Positions 38,256 through 46,769 are shown, counted from the first letter of the stretch. The stretch: 64,000 nucleotides of DNA from Serratia inhibens (GCF_003591175.1 NZ_QYYG01000006.1:1-64000), one strand, 5' to 3'. Translations and numbers: made by a program. Notes: generated by a model not told the origin, from the sequence alone.

Positions 38256-39634
38256 AAGGCTTCCTGTTGAGCGTTGAGACGGCGCACGATGGCGCGATTA
38301 GCGATGCGCAGGCACAGCAGCAGCGGGATCAGCGTGCTGGCGGCGGCAAGATAAAAACAGCTTTGATAAGCGACAATCGGCGGAAAATGCTCAAGCAACA
38401 GATTGAGCAACAGGCTGAGCAGCGCGACGCCCAGGCAAAAACTGAGCTGGCGATTGATATTCCACAGTGCGCTGGCGTCCGCCAACTGCTCATCGGCGAT
38501 GTGCAGGAACGCGCTGCTCTGCGCGGTGCTGCTGCACAGGCTGCCGCCAAAGCCCATCAGGGCAAAGGCGCCAATTTGCCATCCATGATCTCCGGCGTGA
38601 GCAATCTGCGACAGCGCCAAAATACCCAGCCCCTGCAACAGGCAGCCGGTAATAAATAGCGGTCGCGGCCCAAGTCGGTTGAATTTCTTGCCGGTCAGGG
38701 TGATGGCCAGGAATGAGGCCAGCGACCAGGGCAGCATCAGGCTGCCAACCTGCGCGGCGCGCATGCCCAGCTGATTTTGCAAATACAGCATGGCGACCAG
38801 GCTAACGCCGATAAACAGGCCGGGAATGCACTGATAAATCATCATCGAGGTGCGCAGCAGGGGATCGCGCACCAGCCGCAGGTTCAACAGCGGCTGGGCG
38901 ACACGCAGGCTGCGCCGCAGGTAATGGGCCAGCACCAGCGCGCCGCCGGCCAGCAACAGCGTGCCCTGCAACAGGTTATCGGCCTCACCCAGCCGGGTCA
39001 GGCCAAGCAGGATCAGCGTCAGGGCGGCGCAGGCGCTGACCAGCCCCTGAACGTCGAGCGGTTTGCGCTGTGGGTCCGGTGCCTGGGTGCGCAGCCAAAG
39101 TGCGGCCAGCAGCAACGCCAGGGCAGCCAACGGCAGGTTGGCGAAAAATACCCAGCGCCAGTCAAGCCTGTCGACAATCAGCCCGCCCAGCGCCGGTGAC
39201 AATGCAGGTGCCAGCAGCCCGACCAGCATAATGGCGGCGGATAGCCCGGCGCGTTCATGACTGCGGTAGAGCTGATAGGTCAGCGTCTGACCGATAGGGA
39301 TCAGCAGCCCACCGCCTATGCCTTGTACCACCCGCCAGCCAATCAGCTCGCCGATGGAGCCGGCATAGCCCGCCGCCGCGGTCGCCAGCATAAACAGCGT
39401 CAGCGACAGCAAAAAGACCCGCCGCCCGCCAATGCGCTGCGCCAGCCAGGTGCTGAGCGGGATGACCAACGTCAGACCAAGGATATAGCCATTGCTGACC
39501 CAGGCCAGTTCGCTGACCGAGGCATGCAGCGCATGGCCGATGGACGGATAGGCGACATTGGCGATAAACATGTTGATCAGATCGACGAAAAATCCGAGCA
39601 GATAGACGATTGCGACTTTGATGCGATAGGGCAT
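38252..39634 (-). CDS. DHA2-family MFS transporter
   Basis: A 460-residue exporter-type MFS protein with about 14 membrane segments. It has FVDLINMFIANVAYPSIG at segment 1, PLSTWLAQRIGGRRVFL in loop 2-3, GIGGGLLIPIGQTL, and ALSPALGGLIVDRLDWRWVFFANLP (motif C region). These resemble EmrB/QacA-type drug exporters. Start at the ATG of MPYRIKVAI, which has GGAGG upstream; a longer frame begins within the promoter region. It is divergent from a LysR regulator 106 bp away. Confidence 0.9.
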   Translation of the reverse strand: MPYRIKVAIVYLLGFFVDLINMFIANVAYPSIGHALHASVSELAWVSNGYILGLTLVIPLSTWLAQRIGGRRVFLLSLTLFMLATAAAGYAGSIGELIGWRVVQGIGGGLLIPIGQTLTYQLYRSHERAGLSAAIMLVGLLAPALSPALGGLIVDRLDWRWVFFANLPLAALALLLAALWLRTQAPDPQRKPLDVQGLVSACAALTLILLGLTRLGEADNLLQGTLLLAGGALVLAHYLRRSLRVAQPLLNLRLVRDPLLRTSMMIYQCIPGLFIGVSLVAMLYLQNQLGMRAAQVGSLMLPWSLASFLAITLTGKKFNRLGPRPLFITGCLLQGLGILALSQIAHAGDHGWQIGAFALMGFGGSLCSSTAQSSAFLHIADEQLADASALWNINRQLSFCLGVALLSLLLNLLLEHFPPIVAYQSCFYLAAASTLIPLLLCLRIANRAIVRRLNAQQEAL

Positions 39635-39706
39635 GGTGCCTCCGGTTGAAGGCTGGCAGTGTAGCGGTGACGAAAGTGAGGATAAATCGGCCACAGGCGA
39701 TTACAC

Positions 39707-39725
39707 TGTCAAAATTATTTTGACA
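39707..39725. promoter_or_regulatory. 19-bp perfect palindrome, LysR operator candidate
   Basis: TGTCAAAAT-T-ATTTTGACA lies between the divergent MFS exporter and LysR genes, 15 bp from the LysR start. Symmetry around a single central base and the position suit a LysR autoregulatory site. Confidence 0.7.
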
Positions 39726-39740
39726 ATAAAGGGCGGCAGC

Positions 39741-40637
39741 ATGCTTAACCTGCAGCGTTTGGCTATTTTCGTGGCGGTGGTGGACGCCGGGAGTTTCACC
39801 GCTGCGGCGGTGACGCTCGGGCAAACCAAGGCGGTGGTGAGTTTCAATATCAAACAGTTGGAGAGCGAACTGGGCGTGTCGCTGCTGGTGCGCAGCACCC
39901 GGCGGCTGGCGCTGACCGATGCCGGCGAGCGATTTTATCAGCGCTGTTTGCGGCTGTTGCAGGATGCGGAAAACGTGCTGGACGATGTGCGCCGCGATCA
40001 CCACGGATTGAGCGGCGTATTGCGCATCACCACCACACCGGAATACGGCGCTCAGGTAGTGGTGCCGGCGCTGGCGGCATTTTCGCGGTTGCATCCGCGT
40101 TTGCGCATTCAGCACGTTTCTTCCTCTTACCATGCCGATTTGATTTCGGAACGGTTCGACGTGGCTATTCGGCTGGGGCAACTGGCGGACTCCAGCCACC
40201 GTGCCGCGCTGATCGACAGCTTTGCCATTCTGCCGGTCGCGGCGCCGGATTATCTGGCCCGCCACTCGGTCGGCTCGTTGACGCAACTGGCGCAGGCGCA
40301 GTGGATCGCCCACAGCCGCCTCAGTTCGCCGCTGAGCTGGCAGGTGATCACTCCGCAGCGGCAGGCGGTGTTGTTCAAGGTGGAAGACGCCGCCACGCTG
40401 ATGGGCGACAGCGCCGCCGCGCTGCTGGCGTTTGCCCTGCATGGCGCCGGGGTGGCGCTGCTGCCCGAATGGCTGGTACGCCCGGCCATCGCCGAAGGCA
40501 AACTGTGTGCGTTGCTGGCGGACCATCAGTTTCCCGCGCAGAGCATCTATGCGTTGTACCCCAATACTCGCCACGTACCGGAAAAGGTGCGGGCGTTTAT
40601 TGATTTCCTGCGTGAGCGGGTAGCCACGGGCGGATAA
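39741..40637 (+). CDS. LysR-family regulator
   Basis: A 298-residue LysR regulator with N-terminal winged helix (LNLQRLAIFVAVVDAGSFTA, KAVVSFNIKQLESELG) and effector domain from residue about 90 (SGVLRITTTPEYG). It is divergent from the DHA2 exporter, its probable target. Start at the ATG of MLNLQRL; the longer frame would cross the operator. Its last 41 nt overlap the 3' end of the convergent hydrolase gene. Confidence 0.9.
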   Translation: MLNLQRLAIFVAVVDAGSFTAAAVTLGQTKAVVSFNIKQLESELGVSLLVRSTRRLALTDAGERFYQRCLRLLQDAENVLDDVRRDHHGLSGVLRITTTPEYGAQVVVPALAAFSRLHPRLRIQHVSSSYHADLISERFDVAIRLGQLADSSHRAALIDSFAILPVAAPDYLARHSVGSLTQLAQAQWIAHSRLSSPLSWQVITPQRQAVLFKVEDAATLMGDSAAALLAFALHGAGVALLPEWLVRPAIAEGKLCALLADHQFPAQSIYALYPNTRHVPEKVRAFIDFLRERVATGG

Positions 40638-41634
40638 ACGCCAGGATAGCCGCCAACGTTTGCCGGTGTACCGTTTCGCGCTGTTCACCGGAAGCGGCGC
40701 ACAGCATTTCACCGTCGCCTTCTTCCGCCAGTATTTGTCGCCCGTTGGGCCGGCAAAGCGGCAGAAAATCAAAATGATTGCCGCCGGTTAGCTTGAGTGC
40801 GCGGATCGGCTGCCGCCCGGCGTACGCGGCCAGTGCCACACCGCCAAGGCTTTGTTGCCGGTTGCCTGGCAAATAGCGTTGTGGCTCGACGATCAGCAGC
40901 GGTGCGCCGAGCCGATGCAGGCTGGTCGGCAACAGATAGGGCGCCATTCCGGGATCGAGCGCAACGGCAAAGCGGATGCGCGGGTCCCTGTAGTCGGCGT
41001 CAAACTGCCGGGCAGGGAGTTGGGCCAGTTCGACCTTTGCCTGAGTATAAAACTGGCAGTCAGGCGACTGAGGACGCTGCCGACAACCGGCGATAAAATC
41101 GCTCAGCCTGACCCTGCCGCCGAGGGCGGCAATGGCGCTGTAGCCGCCCTTGGAGTGGCCGATAACGCCGATGGCCTGACGATTGATTGCTTGGCTCCAG
41201 CGGGGATCGTCGGTTATGGCGTCAATTAATGCGGAAATATCGCCGGTCTGTAGCCACAGTTGGGCGGAAAGCGCAGGAATTGAGTTGCCGGTGGTGCTGC
41301 CCGGATGATTGGCCGCTATCACCACGGCACCCTGCTGAACCAGCGCTGCCGCCAGCCAAGCCTGGCTGGCGTTGTTGCCGCCGCTGCCGTGGCTGAGCAC
41401 GATCAACGGGAAACGCCCCTTGGCCACCGGCGCTTCCGGCTGGCTTTCGATACCGGTAAACACCGGGTTTTCCCCGATCCTCTGAGGCGCACCCGCGGCC
41501 AAGGTCGGGTAATAAATGCGGCTCGCCAACTGGCGCGCACCGGTATGAAATACCTCATCGTGGGTGGCGACCCGGTAAGTGGCGGCATTAGCCGTCCCAC
41601 ACAGCAGCAACCACAGAAACAGCGCTCTTTTCAT
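40597..41634 (-). CDS. secreted alpha/beta hydrolase (dienelactone-hydrolase-like)
   Basis: A 345-residue hydrolase with a signal peptide (residues 1-17, LFLWLLLCGTANA). The oxyanion/His segment is LIVLSHGSGGNNAS (about 78-91) and the nucleophile elbow GHSKGG (about 158-163). A candidate catalytic His is in TGGNHFDFLPLC near residue 293. It resembles predicted periplasmic dienelactone hydrolases and lipase-like PAF-hydrolase homologues. Substrate unknown. GAGGAG precedes the ATG. Confidence 0.87.
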   Translation of the reverse strand: MKRALFLWLLLCGTANAATYRVATHDEVFHTGARQLASRIYYPTLAAGAPQRIGENPVFTGIESQPEAPVAKGRFPLIVLSHGSGGNNASQAWLAAALVQQGAVVIAANHPGSTTGNSIPALSAQLWLQTGDISALIDAITDDPRWSQAINRQAIGVIGHSKGGYSAIAALGGRVRLSDFIAGCRQRPQSPDCQFYTQAKVELAQLPARQFDADYRDPRIRFAVALDPGMAPYLLPTSLHRLGAPLLIVEPQRYLPGNRQQSLGGVALAAYAGRQPIRALKLTGGNHFDFLPLCRPNGRQILAEEGDGEMLCAASGEQRETVHRQTLAAILAFIRPWLPAHAGNQ

Positions 41635-41693
41635 TTTTACTCCTCAAGGTGTATGCCAATGCGCAGAGGCTGGCATTTGCCGCTTCATCCGGC

Positions 41694-41715
41694 GACCTCG
41701 ATCGCGATCGAGGTC
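41694..41715. promoter_or_regulatory. 22-bp perfect palindrome
   Basis: Each arm reads GACCTCGATCG, joined without a spacer to its complement. It is followed at once by GTTAAATAATTGTTTTAAC, an imperfect AT-rich palindrome. It lies in the 144-bp region between the divergent hydrolase and AraC-family genes, so it is probably an operator, perhaps of the AraC-type protein. Confidence 0.6.
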
Positions 41716-41778
41716 GTTAAATAATTGTTTTAACAGGTTTAAGGTCCTACACTGCAGAGCACGAACAAAGACAACAAG

Positions 41779-42792
41779 ATGTCGCCGATGCCGCTTATTC
41801 CTGTCACTTTTCTGTTTGGCCTGCTGTGTTTGGGGCTGCTGTACCGTCTCGGCCGGCCGCAGGCGCGGCGCTGGGTGTTTCAGCTGTTGTTGCTGTTATG
41901 CGCCTGGCAGAGCCTGCTGGTGGGCCTGCGTTACGGCTATGGACTGACGCAGTTCAATGGGCTGCAACCCTTCGGTGCGGTGGCGATACCGCCGCTGACC
42001 TATCTGGCATTTCTTGCCAGTACCCAGGGAAGGTTGAGGTGGCGTGAGCTGTGGCACCTGACGCCGTTATGCCTGACGTTACTGGCAAGCCTCAGAGCAC
42101 CTTTCTGGCTGGATGCGCTGATCGTCGTCACCGATCTCGGCTACGGCGCCGCCCTGTTGTACGCGCTGCGGCGCGGCGAAAATGCTTTGCAGCAGGTACC
42201 GCTGGCGGAAAGCTGGCTCAGCTACCGGCTGTGGCGTGGGTTGGGGATGTTGCTGGTGGCGGTAGCCGTTGCCGAAGGGGTGATTGTGCTCGATTTCGCC
42301 TATTTCGCGGGGCGACACGCTGCCATGCTGGCGACCTTCGACAACCTGCTGGTGGCGTTGAGCATTTGTCTGGTGCTGTCCCGCAGCCGGCCTTCGGAAA
42401 CCCCGGCAGAGAGAGTGTCGGAGCTACCTGACAGCGTCGCGGAAGACGAAGAGCGGCTGGCGGAGTGGTTCGATCTGGTGCAACGGCGGCTGCGGCAGGA
42501 TGACCTCTATCTGGAGCCTGAGCTGAATCTTGCCCGGCTGGCGCGCAAGGCCGGCTTACCGGCGCGGCGCGTTTCACAGGCCATTAACCGGCATACGGGA
42601 ATGAATGTGTCGCAGTATGTGAACCAACTGCGTATTCACCAGGCAGCGCAGTGGTTACTGGCCGGCGACGAGCCGGTGACGGATATCATGCAAAGGGCCG
42701 GGTTTACCACCAAATCAAATTTTAACCGTGAGTTCCTGCGTATCCAGGGCGTCAGCCCGAGCGAATGGCGCAGGGAGCAACAGGTTAGTTAA
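41779..42792 (+). CDS. AraC-family regulator with membrane N-terminus
   Basis: A 337-residue protein. The first 205 residues contain about seven hydrophobic segments (for example residues 5-23, 30-48, 62-76), and the last 105 form an AraC-type double helix-turn-helix (LARLARKAGLPARRVSQAINRH, and DIMQRAGFTTKSNFNREFLR). Such membrane-tethered AraC proteins sense signals at the envelope. The start may be MSPMPLIP or MPLIP. The divergent secreted hydrolase or the downstream MFS gene (94 bp) could be targets. Confidence 0.87.
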   Translation: MSPMPLIPVTFLFGLLCLGLLYRLGRPQARRWVFQLLLLLCAWQSLLVGLRYGYGLTQFNGLQPFGAVAIPPLTYLAFLASTQGRLRWRELWHLTPLCLTLLASLRAPFWLDALIVVTDLGYGAALLYALRRGENALQQVPLAESWLSYRLWRGLGMLLVAVAVAEGVIVLDFAYFAGRHAAMLATFDNLLVALSICLVLSRSRPSETPAERVSELPDSVAEDEERLAEWFDLVQRRLRQDDLYLEPELNLARLARKAGLPARRVSQAINRHTGMNVSQYVNQLRIHQAAQWLLAGDEPVTDIMQRAGFTTKSNFNREFLRIQGVSPSEWRREQQVS

Positions 42793-42886
42793 ATAATAAT
42801 TCGTTATAACTCTCATATTTATGATCGGATCGCGCCGGGGTATGCTGAGCGCTGTTGCTTACCCCGTTTGATGCGAGCCACCCTCG

Positions 42887-44077
42887 ATGACCCCAGCCAG
42901 TGCCAAAGAAAACACCTTCCAGCTTAACCGGCGTATCTTGTCCGTGGTGATGTTTACCTTTGTCTGTTATCTGACCATAGGTTTGCCGCTGGCGGTGTTG
43001 CCGGGGTTCGTGCATAACCACCTCGGGTACAACTCGGTGCTGGCCGGGTTAATCATCAGCGCGCAGTACTTCGCAACGCTGTTCAGCCGGCCGCATGCCG
43101 GGCGCTATGCCGATCAACTCGGGCCGAAAAAGGTGGTGTTGTTCGGGCTGGCCTGTTGCGGCGTGAGTGGGGTGTTTTATGCCGTCGCTTTTTGGTGCGA
43201 CGGCCTGCCGCTGCTGAGCCTGATGCTGCTGTGCGTCGGCCGGGTGTTTCTCGGCGTCGGCGAAAGCTTCGCCAGCACCGGTTCCACGCTGTGGGGCATT
43301 GGTCGGGTGGGGCCGATGCACACTGCACGGGTGATTTCGTGGAATGGTGTGGCTACCTACGGTGCGATGGCGGCCGGCGCGCCGCTCGGTGTTTATCTCA
43401 ATCAGCTTTGGGGGCTGGCCGGGGTGGCGGCGTTGATCGTGTTGTCGGTGGCGGTTTCGCTGTGGCTGGCGGGCGGTAAACCGAACGTGTCGATCTCCGC
43501 CGGTCAGCGTCTTGCCTTCAGCGCGGTGTTTGGCCGTATCTGGACCTATGGCCTGGGGTTGGCGCTGGGCACCGTGGGGTTTGGCGTGATCGCCACTTTT
43601 ATTACCCTCTACTATGCTGATAAGGGCTGGAGCGGGGCGGCGTTCTCGCTGACGCTGTTCAGCTGCGCCTTTGTCGGTATCCGCCTGATCTTCAGCCACA
43701 CCATTAATCGTCATGGTGGCTTGAAGGTCACGCTGGTGTCATTCCTGATTGAAATTGCGGGGCTGTTGCTGATTTGGCTGGCCAAGGATCCGCTGATGGT
43801 GCAGGCCGGGGCGTTGCTGGCCGGTGCCGGTTTTTCGCTGGTGTTTCCGGCACTTGGCGTGGAGGCGGTGAAGCAGGTGCCGCAGCAGAATCAGGGCACC
43901 GCGCTTGGCACCTACTCGGCGTTTCTCGATCTGGCGCTGGGGATAACCGGACCGTTGGCCGGTTTGTTGATGAGCCGGATGGGGGTGCCATCGATCTATC
44001 TGGCGGCAGCGTTGCTGGTATTTCTGGGGGCATTGCTGACGTTGCGGTTGCTGTTGCAGAACCGAGCAAATACCTAG
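42887..44077 (+). CDS. YhhS/YfcJ-family MFS transporter
   Basis: A 396-residue MFS protein with about 12 membrane segments. Characteristic are YLTIGLPLAVLPGFVHN, HAGRYADQLGPKK (loop 2-3), GVGESFASTGSTLWGIGRVG and FPALGVEAVKQVP, all features of the YhhS/YfcJ (arabinose-exporter-like) group. The substrate is unknown. It runs in the same direction as the AraC-type gene 94 bp upstream and may be controlled by it. Confidence 0.88.
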   Translation: MTPASAKENTFQLNRRILSVVMFTFVCYLTIGLPLAVLPGFVHNHLGYNSVLAGLIISAQYFATLFSRPHAGRYADQLGPKKVVLFGLACCGVSGVFYAVAFWCDGLPLLSLMLLCVGRVFLGVGESFASTGSTLWGIGRVGPMHTARVISWNGVATYGAMAAGAPLGVYLNQLWGLAGVAALIVLSVAVSLWLAGGKPNVSISAGQRLAFSAVFGRIWTYGLGLALGTVGFGVIATFITLYYADKGWSGAAFSLTLFSCAFVGIRLIFSHTINRHGGLKVTLVSFLIEIAGLLLIWLAKDPLMVQAGALLAGAGFSLVFPALGVEAVKQVPQQNQGTALGTYSAFLDLALGITGPLAGLLMSRMGVPSIYLAAALLVFLGALLTLRLLLQNRANT

Positions 44078-44179
44078 TTAAGGATTATTCCTAAACCCAC
44101 ATCCATACCGAGAAATTTATTGTTTCATCTCATGATTACGGTAAGGTCGCTCAGCGGTCCAGAACGAGAGGAGAAATCG

Positions 44180-44518
44180 ATGTATTTACGGCCGGATGAA
44201 GTGGCTAGAGTGTTGGAGAATACCGGCTTTGAACGTGATTCTATCACCGATCAAGCCTATGGTTACCGCAAGGGTGAGCACTACGTGTATGTGAATCGCG
44301 AAGCGCGCATGGGCAGAACTGCGCTGGTGATCCATCCTGCGCTGAAAGAGAAAAGCGTGCATTTCGCCACGCCGACCTCGCCGGTTCGCGCCAGCGAGCA
44401 GTACCTTGAGTTTCCCCTGGATTTAAGCAGCGATGCCCCGAGTGCGCGTTATGGCATTCCGCACGGCTTCAGCTCGCGTGATGCGCTTTCGCGCTATCTC
44501 TACAGCATGTTCCTGTAA
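44180..44518 (+). CDS. ygaC: YgaC-family conserved protein
   Basis: A 112-residue cytoplasmic protein of unknown function. [17 protein letters not shown] at the start and [21 protein letters not shown]-like and [17 protein letters not shown] segments match E. coli YgaC. The ATG has GAGGAGAAATCG upstream; a frame starting 60 bp earlier is rejected on that basis. In E. coli ygaC is Fur-regulated and lies near ygaM-nrdH. Confidence 0.9.
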   Translation: MYLRPDEVARVLENTGFERDSITDQAYGYRKGEHYVYVNREARMGRTALVIHPALKEKSVHFATPTSPVRASEQYLEFPLDLSSDAPSARYGIPHGFSSRDALSRYLYSMFL

Positions 44519-44523
44519 TCTAT

Positions 44524-44539
44524 CCCCCGCCCGCGGGGG
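44524..44539. terminator. stem-loop after ygaC
   Basis: CCCCCGC and GCGGGGG separated by CC, between convergent ygaC and the DUF1198 gene; no long T-run. Confidence 0.5.
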
Positions 44540-44545
44540 AGTACC

Positions 44546-44992
44546 TCAGCCGTTGGCGATCGCCTCGCGGTTAAAGCGCTCATTGTAGGCGCGGCGAAAC
44601 TGCGCCAGTTCGAACGCGTCAATATCCAGATCGGCAAAGTAAAACAGCGCGGCCTCGGTATGCTCGGCATGCAGCTCCGGCGACAGCCCGGCGCGCAGCA
44701 GCGTTTCACGCCACAGGGCGATTTGCTCATCGCTCGCCTGCTTGATAAAGGTCAGATAGATAAACAGCAGATAAGCCGCCTGGTGCATCTCTTCGGTGTA
44801 ACCGTTATTCAGCGTGCGGATAAAGGTCTGGCTGTTGCGGCTGCCCATTTCCTGAATCATAGATTCAATCAGCATCGGTTTTACTTTCAGCAGGTGGGCC
44901 AGTGAGTCGATGGCTTTGCGGGTGTCTGAAGTCAGAATGCGGTAACCAATAATAAATACAACGATCAGGGCAGCGATGATGATCCAGGTCAT
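44546..44992 (-). CDS. DUF1198 (YicN-like) membrane-anchored protein
   Basis: A 148-residue protein with one N-terminal membrane helix (residues 3-20) followed by a helical soluble part. LTSDTRKAIDSLAHLL, VESMIQEMG-like (LIESMIQEMGSRN) and QFRRAYNERFN match what I recall of E. coli YicN and the DUF1198 family. Function unknown. A GC stem-loop (45035-45053) separates it from the upstream coiled-coil gene. Confidence 0.75.
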   Translation of the reverse strand: MTWIIIAALIVVFIIGYRILTSDTRKAIDSLAHLLKVKPMLIESMIQEMGSRNSQTFIRTLNNGYTEEMHQAAYLLFIYLTFIKQASDEQIALWRETLLRAGLSPELHAEHTEAALFYFADLDIDAFELAQFRRAYNERFNREAIANG

Positions 44993-45034
44993 TTATGATT
45001 TATTACACTCTCAGAGCGCCAGTATTTGGCAGGA

Positions 45035-45053
45035 GGCGCTGTGCTACAGCGCC
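45035..45053 (-). terminator. stem-loop after the coiled-coil gene
   Basis: GGCGCTG and CAGCGCC flank the loop TGCTA, just past the stop of the MbeD-like gene on the minus strand. Confidence 0.5.
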
Positions 45054-45058
45054 CGGGG

Positions 45059-45430
45059 TCAACGCTGATCGCCGCTAAAGTTGTCGGCTGCCCGCTGTTG
45101 ATTGCGCAGGTGATGGTTGAAAGTGGCGGCGTCTTTAGCCAATGCATCCAGGTGCGCGCCCAGCATTTTGATTTGCTTCACCAGCGCGTGCTGTTCCGGT
45201 ACCGAACTGGCCGTGCTCAGCTTGCGCACCAACTGCTCATTCTGCACACGCAGCGCCGCTTCGCGCTGTTTGGCTTCTTCCAGCAACGCGGCTTCGCGTT
45301 GTTTGGACTCTGCCAATAACTGCTGCAGAGCCTGATAGCTTTGCTGCCATTCGCGGTGCTGCTTTTCGAAGCTGGCCTGCAACTCACTCATTGCATTTTG
45401 AAACTGGATTTCCAGCTCGCGCATTCTCAT
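45059..45430 (-). CDS. MbeD/MobD-like coiled-coil protein
   Basis: A 123-residue, almost wholly helical protein: heptad-type charged and leucine pattern over residues 5-75 (QFQNAMSELQASFEKQHREW, REAALLEEAKQREAALRVQ), then a polar tail. The N-terminal half resembles MbeD/MobD, small mobilisation/exclusion proteins of ColE1-type plasmids, although here it is chromosomal with no mobilisation genes nearby. Similarity of coiled coils can be misleading, so function is open. Start ATG 45430 has GGGAAGAGACC upstream. Confidence 0.65.
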   Translation of the reverse strand: MRMRELEIQFQNAMSELQASFEKQHREWQQSYQALQQLLAESKQREAALLEEAKQREAALRVQNEQLVRKLSTASSVPEQHALVKQIKMLGAHLDALAKDAATFNHHLRNQQRAADNFSGDQR

Positions 45431-45614
45431 GGTCTCTTCCCTTTGCGGCACTCAATAATGGTTTGCAGTATAACGAAAACTGCACAGAACCTCACCCGTT
45501 GACGACGATTGCGGACAAACTCCGCTGACAATTCCGGCTTGCAACCGGGACGCGGCGTCTTACAATCAGCTTCATCCGCGCCAAAAAGGCTTCCCGTCCA
45601 GGAGTGGCAGTGAG

Positions 45615-46187
45615 ATGAGCAACCAGGAAAAAGATGTTTTTGCGCAGGCGATGGCCGATGTCATCCCGTTATCCCGCGGGTGCCAGACGCTGTACCTCAA
45701 ACCGCAGGAGAGGGGGGATAAAAGCGCGCGCCGCGAAGCGCAGGCGCTGCGGCAGGAGAATTTCCTCAGCACCGGGTTTCTTGAGGTGATCCCCTGCGGG
45801 CTGCCGCTGGAATACAAAGGTGAGGGCATTCAACAGGGCGTGCTGGATAAGTTGCGCAATGGCCGCTACCCGCCGCAGGCTAACCTCAACCTGCTTAGAC
45901 AGCCGGTCGAGACCTGCCGGCAAGAGCTGTTCCGCTTTATTCTGCTGGCGGAAAAGCACAATCTGCGTTCGTTGTTGATTGTCCATGGCCGGGGCCGTGA
46001 GGACGAGAGCCACCCAAATATTGTGCGCAGCTACCTTGCCAAATGGCTGGCACAGTTTGAGCAGGTGCAGGCATTTTGTCGGGCGCTGCCGCGCGATGGG
46101 GGAGAAGGAGCTTGCTACGTCACGCTGCGCAAATCGGCGCAGGCCAGGGCCGACAACTTCGAGCGTCATGCCAAGCGTAGCCGCTAG
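45615..46187 (+). CDS. smrA: Smr-domain endonuclease SmrA (YdaL)
   Basis: A 190-residue Smr (MutS2 C-terminal) domain protein. The N-terminal segment FAQAMADVIPLSRGCQTLYLK and the core LNLLRQPVETCRQELFRFI, LLIVHGRGR (the HGxG-type motif) and VRSYLAKWL match E. coli YdaL/SmrA. In the usual motif the first strand carries LDLHG; here it reads LNLLRQ, as in the SmrA branch. Nicking endonuclease activity is known for the family. GGAG precedes the ATG. Confidence 0.88.
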   Translation: MSNQEKDVFAQAMADVIPLSRGCQTLYLKPQERGDKSARREAQALRQENFLSTGFLEVIPCGLPLEYKGEGIQQGVLDKLRNGRYPPQANLNLLRQPVETCRQELFRFILLAEKHNLRSLLIVHGRGREDESHPNIVRSYLAKWLAQFEQVQAFCRALPRDGGEGACYVTLRKSAQARADNFERHAKRSR

Positions 46188-46207
46188 GGTGTAAACAAGG
46201 GAAGAGC

Positions 46208-46230
46208 AGCCGGCAGCATGACTGCCGGCT
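46208..46230. terminator. stem-loop between smrA and the DoxX gene
   Basis: Perfect 9-bp stem AGCCGGCAG / CTGCCGGCT, loop CATGA, between convergent genes. No T-run on the plus strand. Confidence 0.65.
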
Positions 46231-46238
46231 GAATGGGG

Positions 46239-46652
46239 CTATTTATTAAAGAATTTATAGTCCAGCGAATAACGTCCGGCACCGGTGACCGCCAACAGCA
46301 GCAGCCCGCCGATAATACTGATGTTTTTGAAGAAGTTTATTTCATTGCCCATCATTTCCATCCCGGTCATTTTCCAGAACGGATGGCCGATAAAAGCGGT
46401 ACCGAGCACATAGACGGCGAAAATAACCGCGATAGGGCGGGTAAATATGCCGAGAATAAGTGCGATGCCGAAAACAAACTCAACCACCACGGCGATAATC
46501 GCCGCCAAATACGGCATTGGCGTGCCGTAACCCTCCATTGCGCTAACCGTTGCGCCAAAGCTGGTCAGTTTCATCCAGCCAAAAATGATAAACAGGACCA
46601 TCAACAATATTCGGGATAGCAGAATAACGCCGTCTCTTGAGCCGTCACCCAT
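46239..46652 (-). CDS. DoxX-family membrane protein (YqjF-like)
   Basis: A 137-residue protein with four membrane helices. The pattern ILLMVLFIIFGWMKLTSF, VVEFVFGIALILGIFTRPIA and GGLLLLAVTGAGRYSLD is that of DoxX/YqjF. Members are linked to redox or thiol stress but the biochemical role is not settled. Start at the ATG of MGDGSRDG, which has GAGGAG upstream; an in-frame GTG 18 bp earlier is less likely. Confidence 0.85.
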   Translation of the reverse strand: MGDGSRDGVILLSRILLMVLFIIFGWMKLTSFGATVSAMEGYGTPMPYLAAIIAVVVEFVFGIALILGIFTRPIAVIFAVYVLGTAFIGHPFWKMTGMEMMGNEINFFKNISIIGGLLLLAVTGAGRYSLDYKFFNK

Positions 46653-46769
46653 TTTGAACTCCTCAGCCACTGCGGAATTATGTTGTGTTACTGATTAAAG
46701 ACTAGACTAACCCTAGGTTATTTCTAGTGACAGCAGGCCATTACGCATTTAAATATCAGGAGAAAGGCT

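Noticed and set aside
39255-40772. 505-codon minus-strand frame spanning the exporter start and the lysR gene
   Set aside because: It crosses a promoter region and two well-supported genes, and its last part is a frame-shifted reading of the MFS protein.
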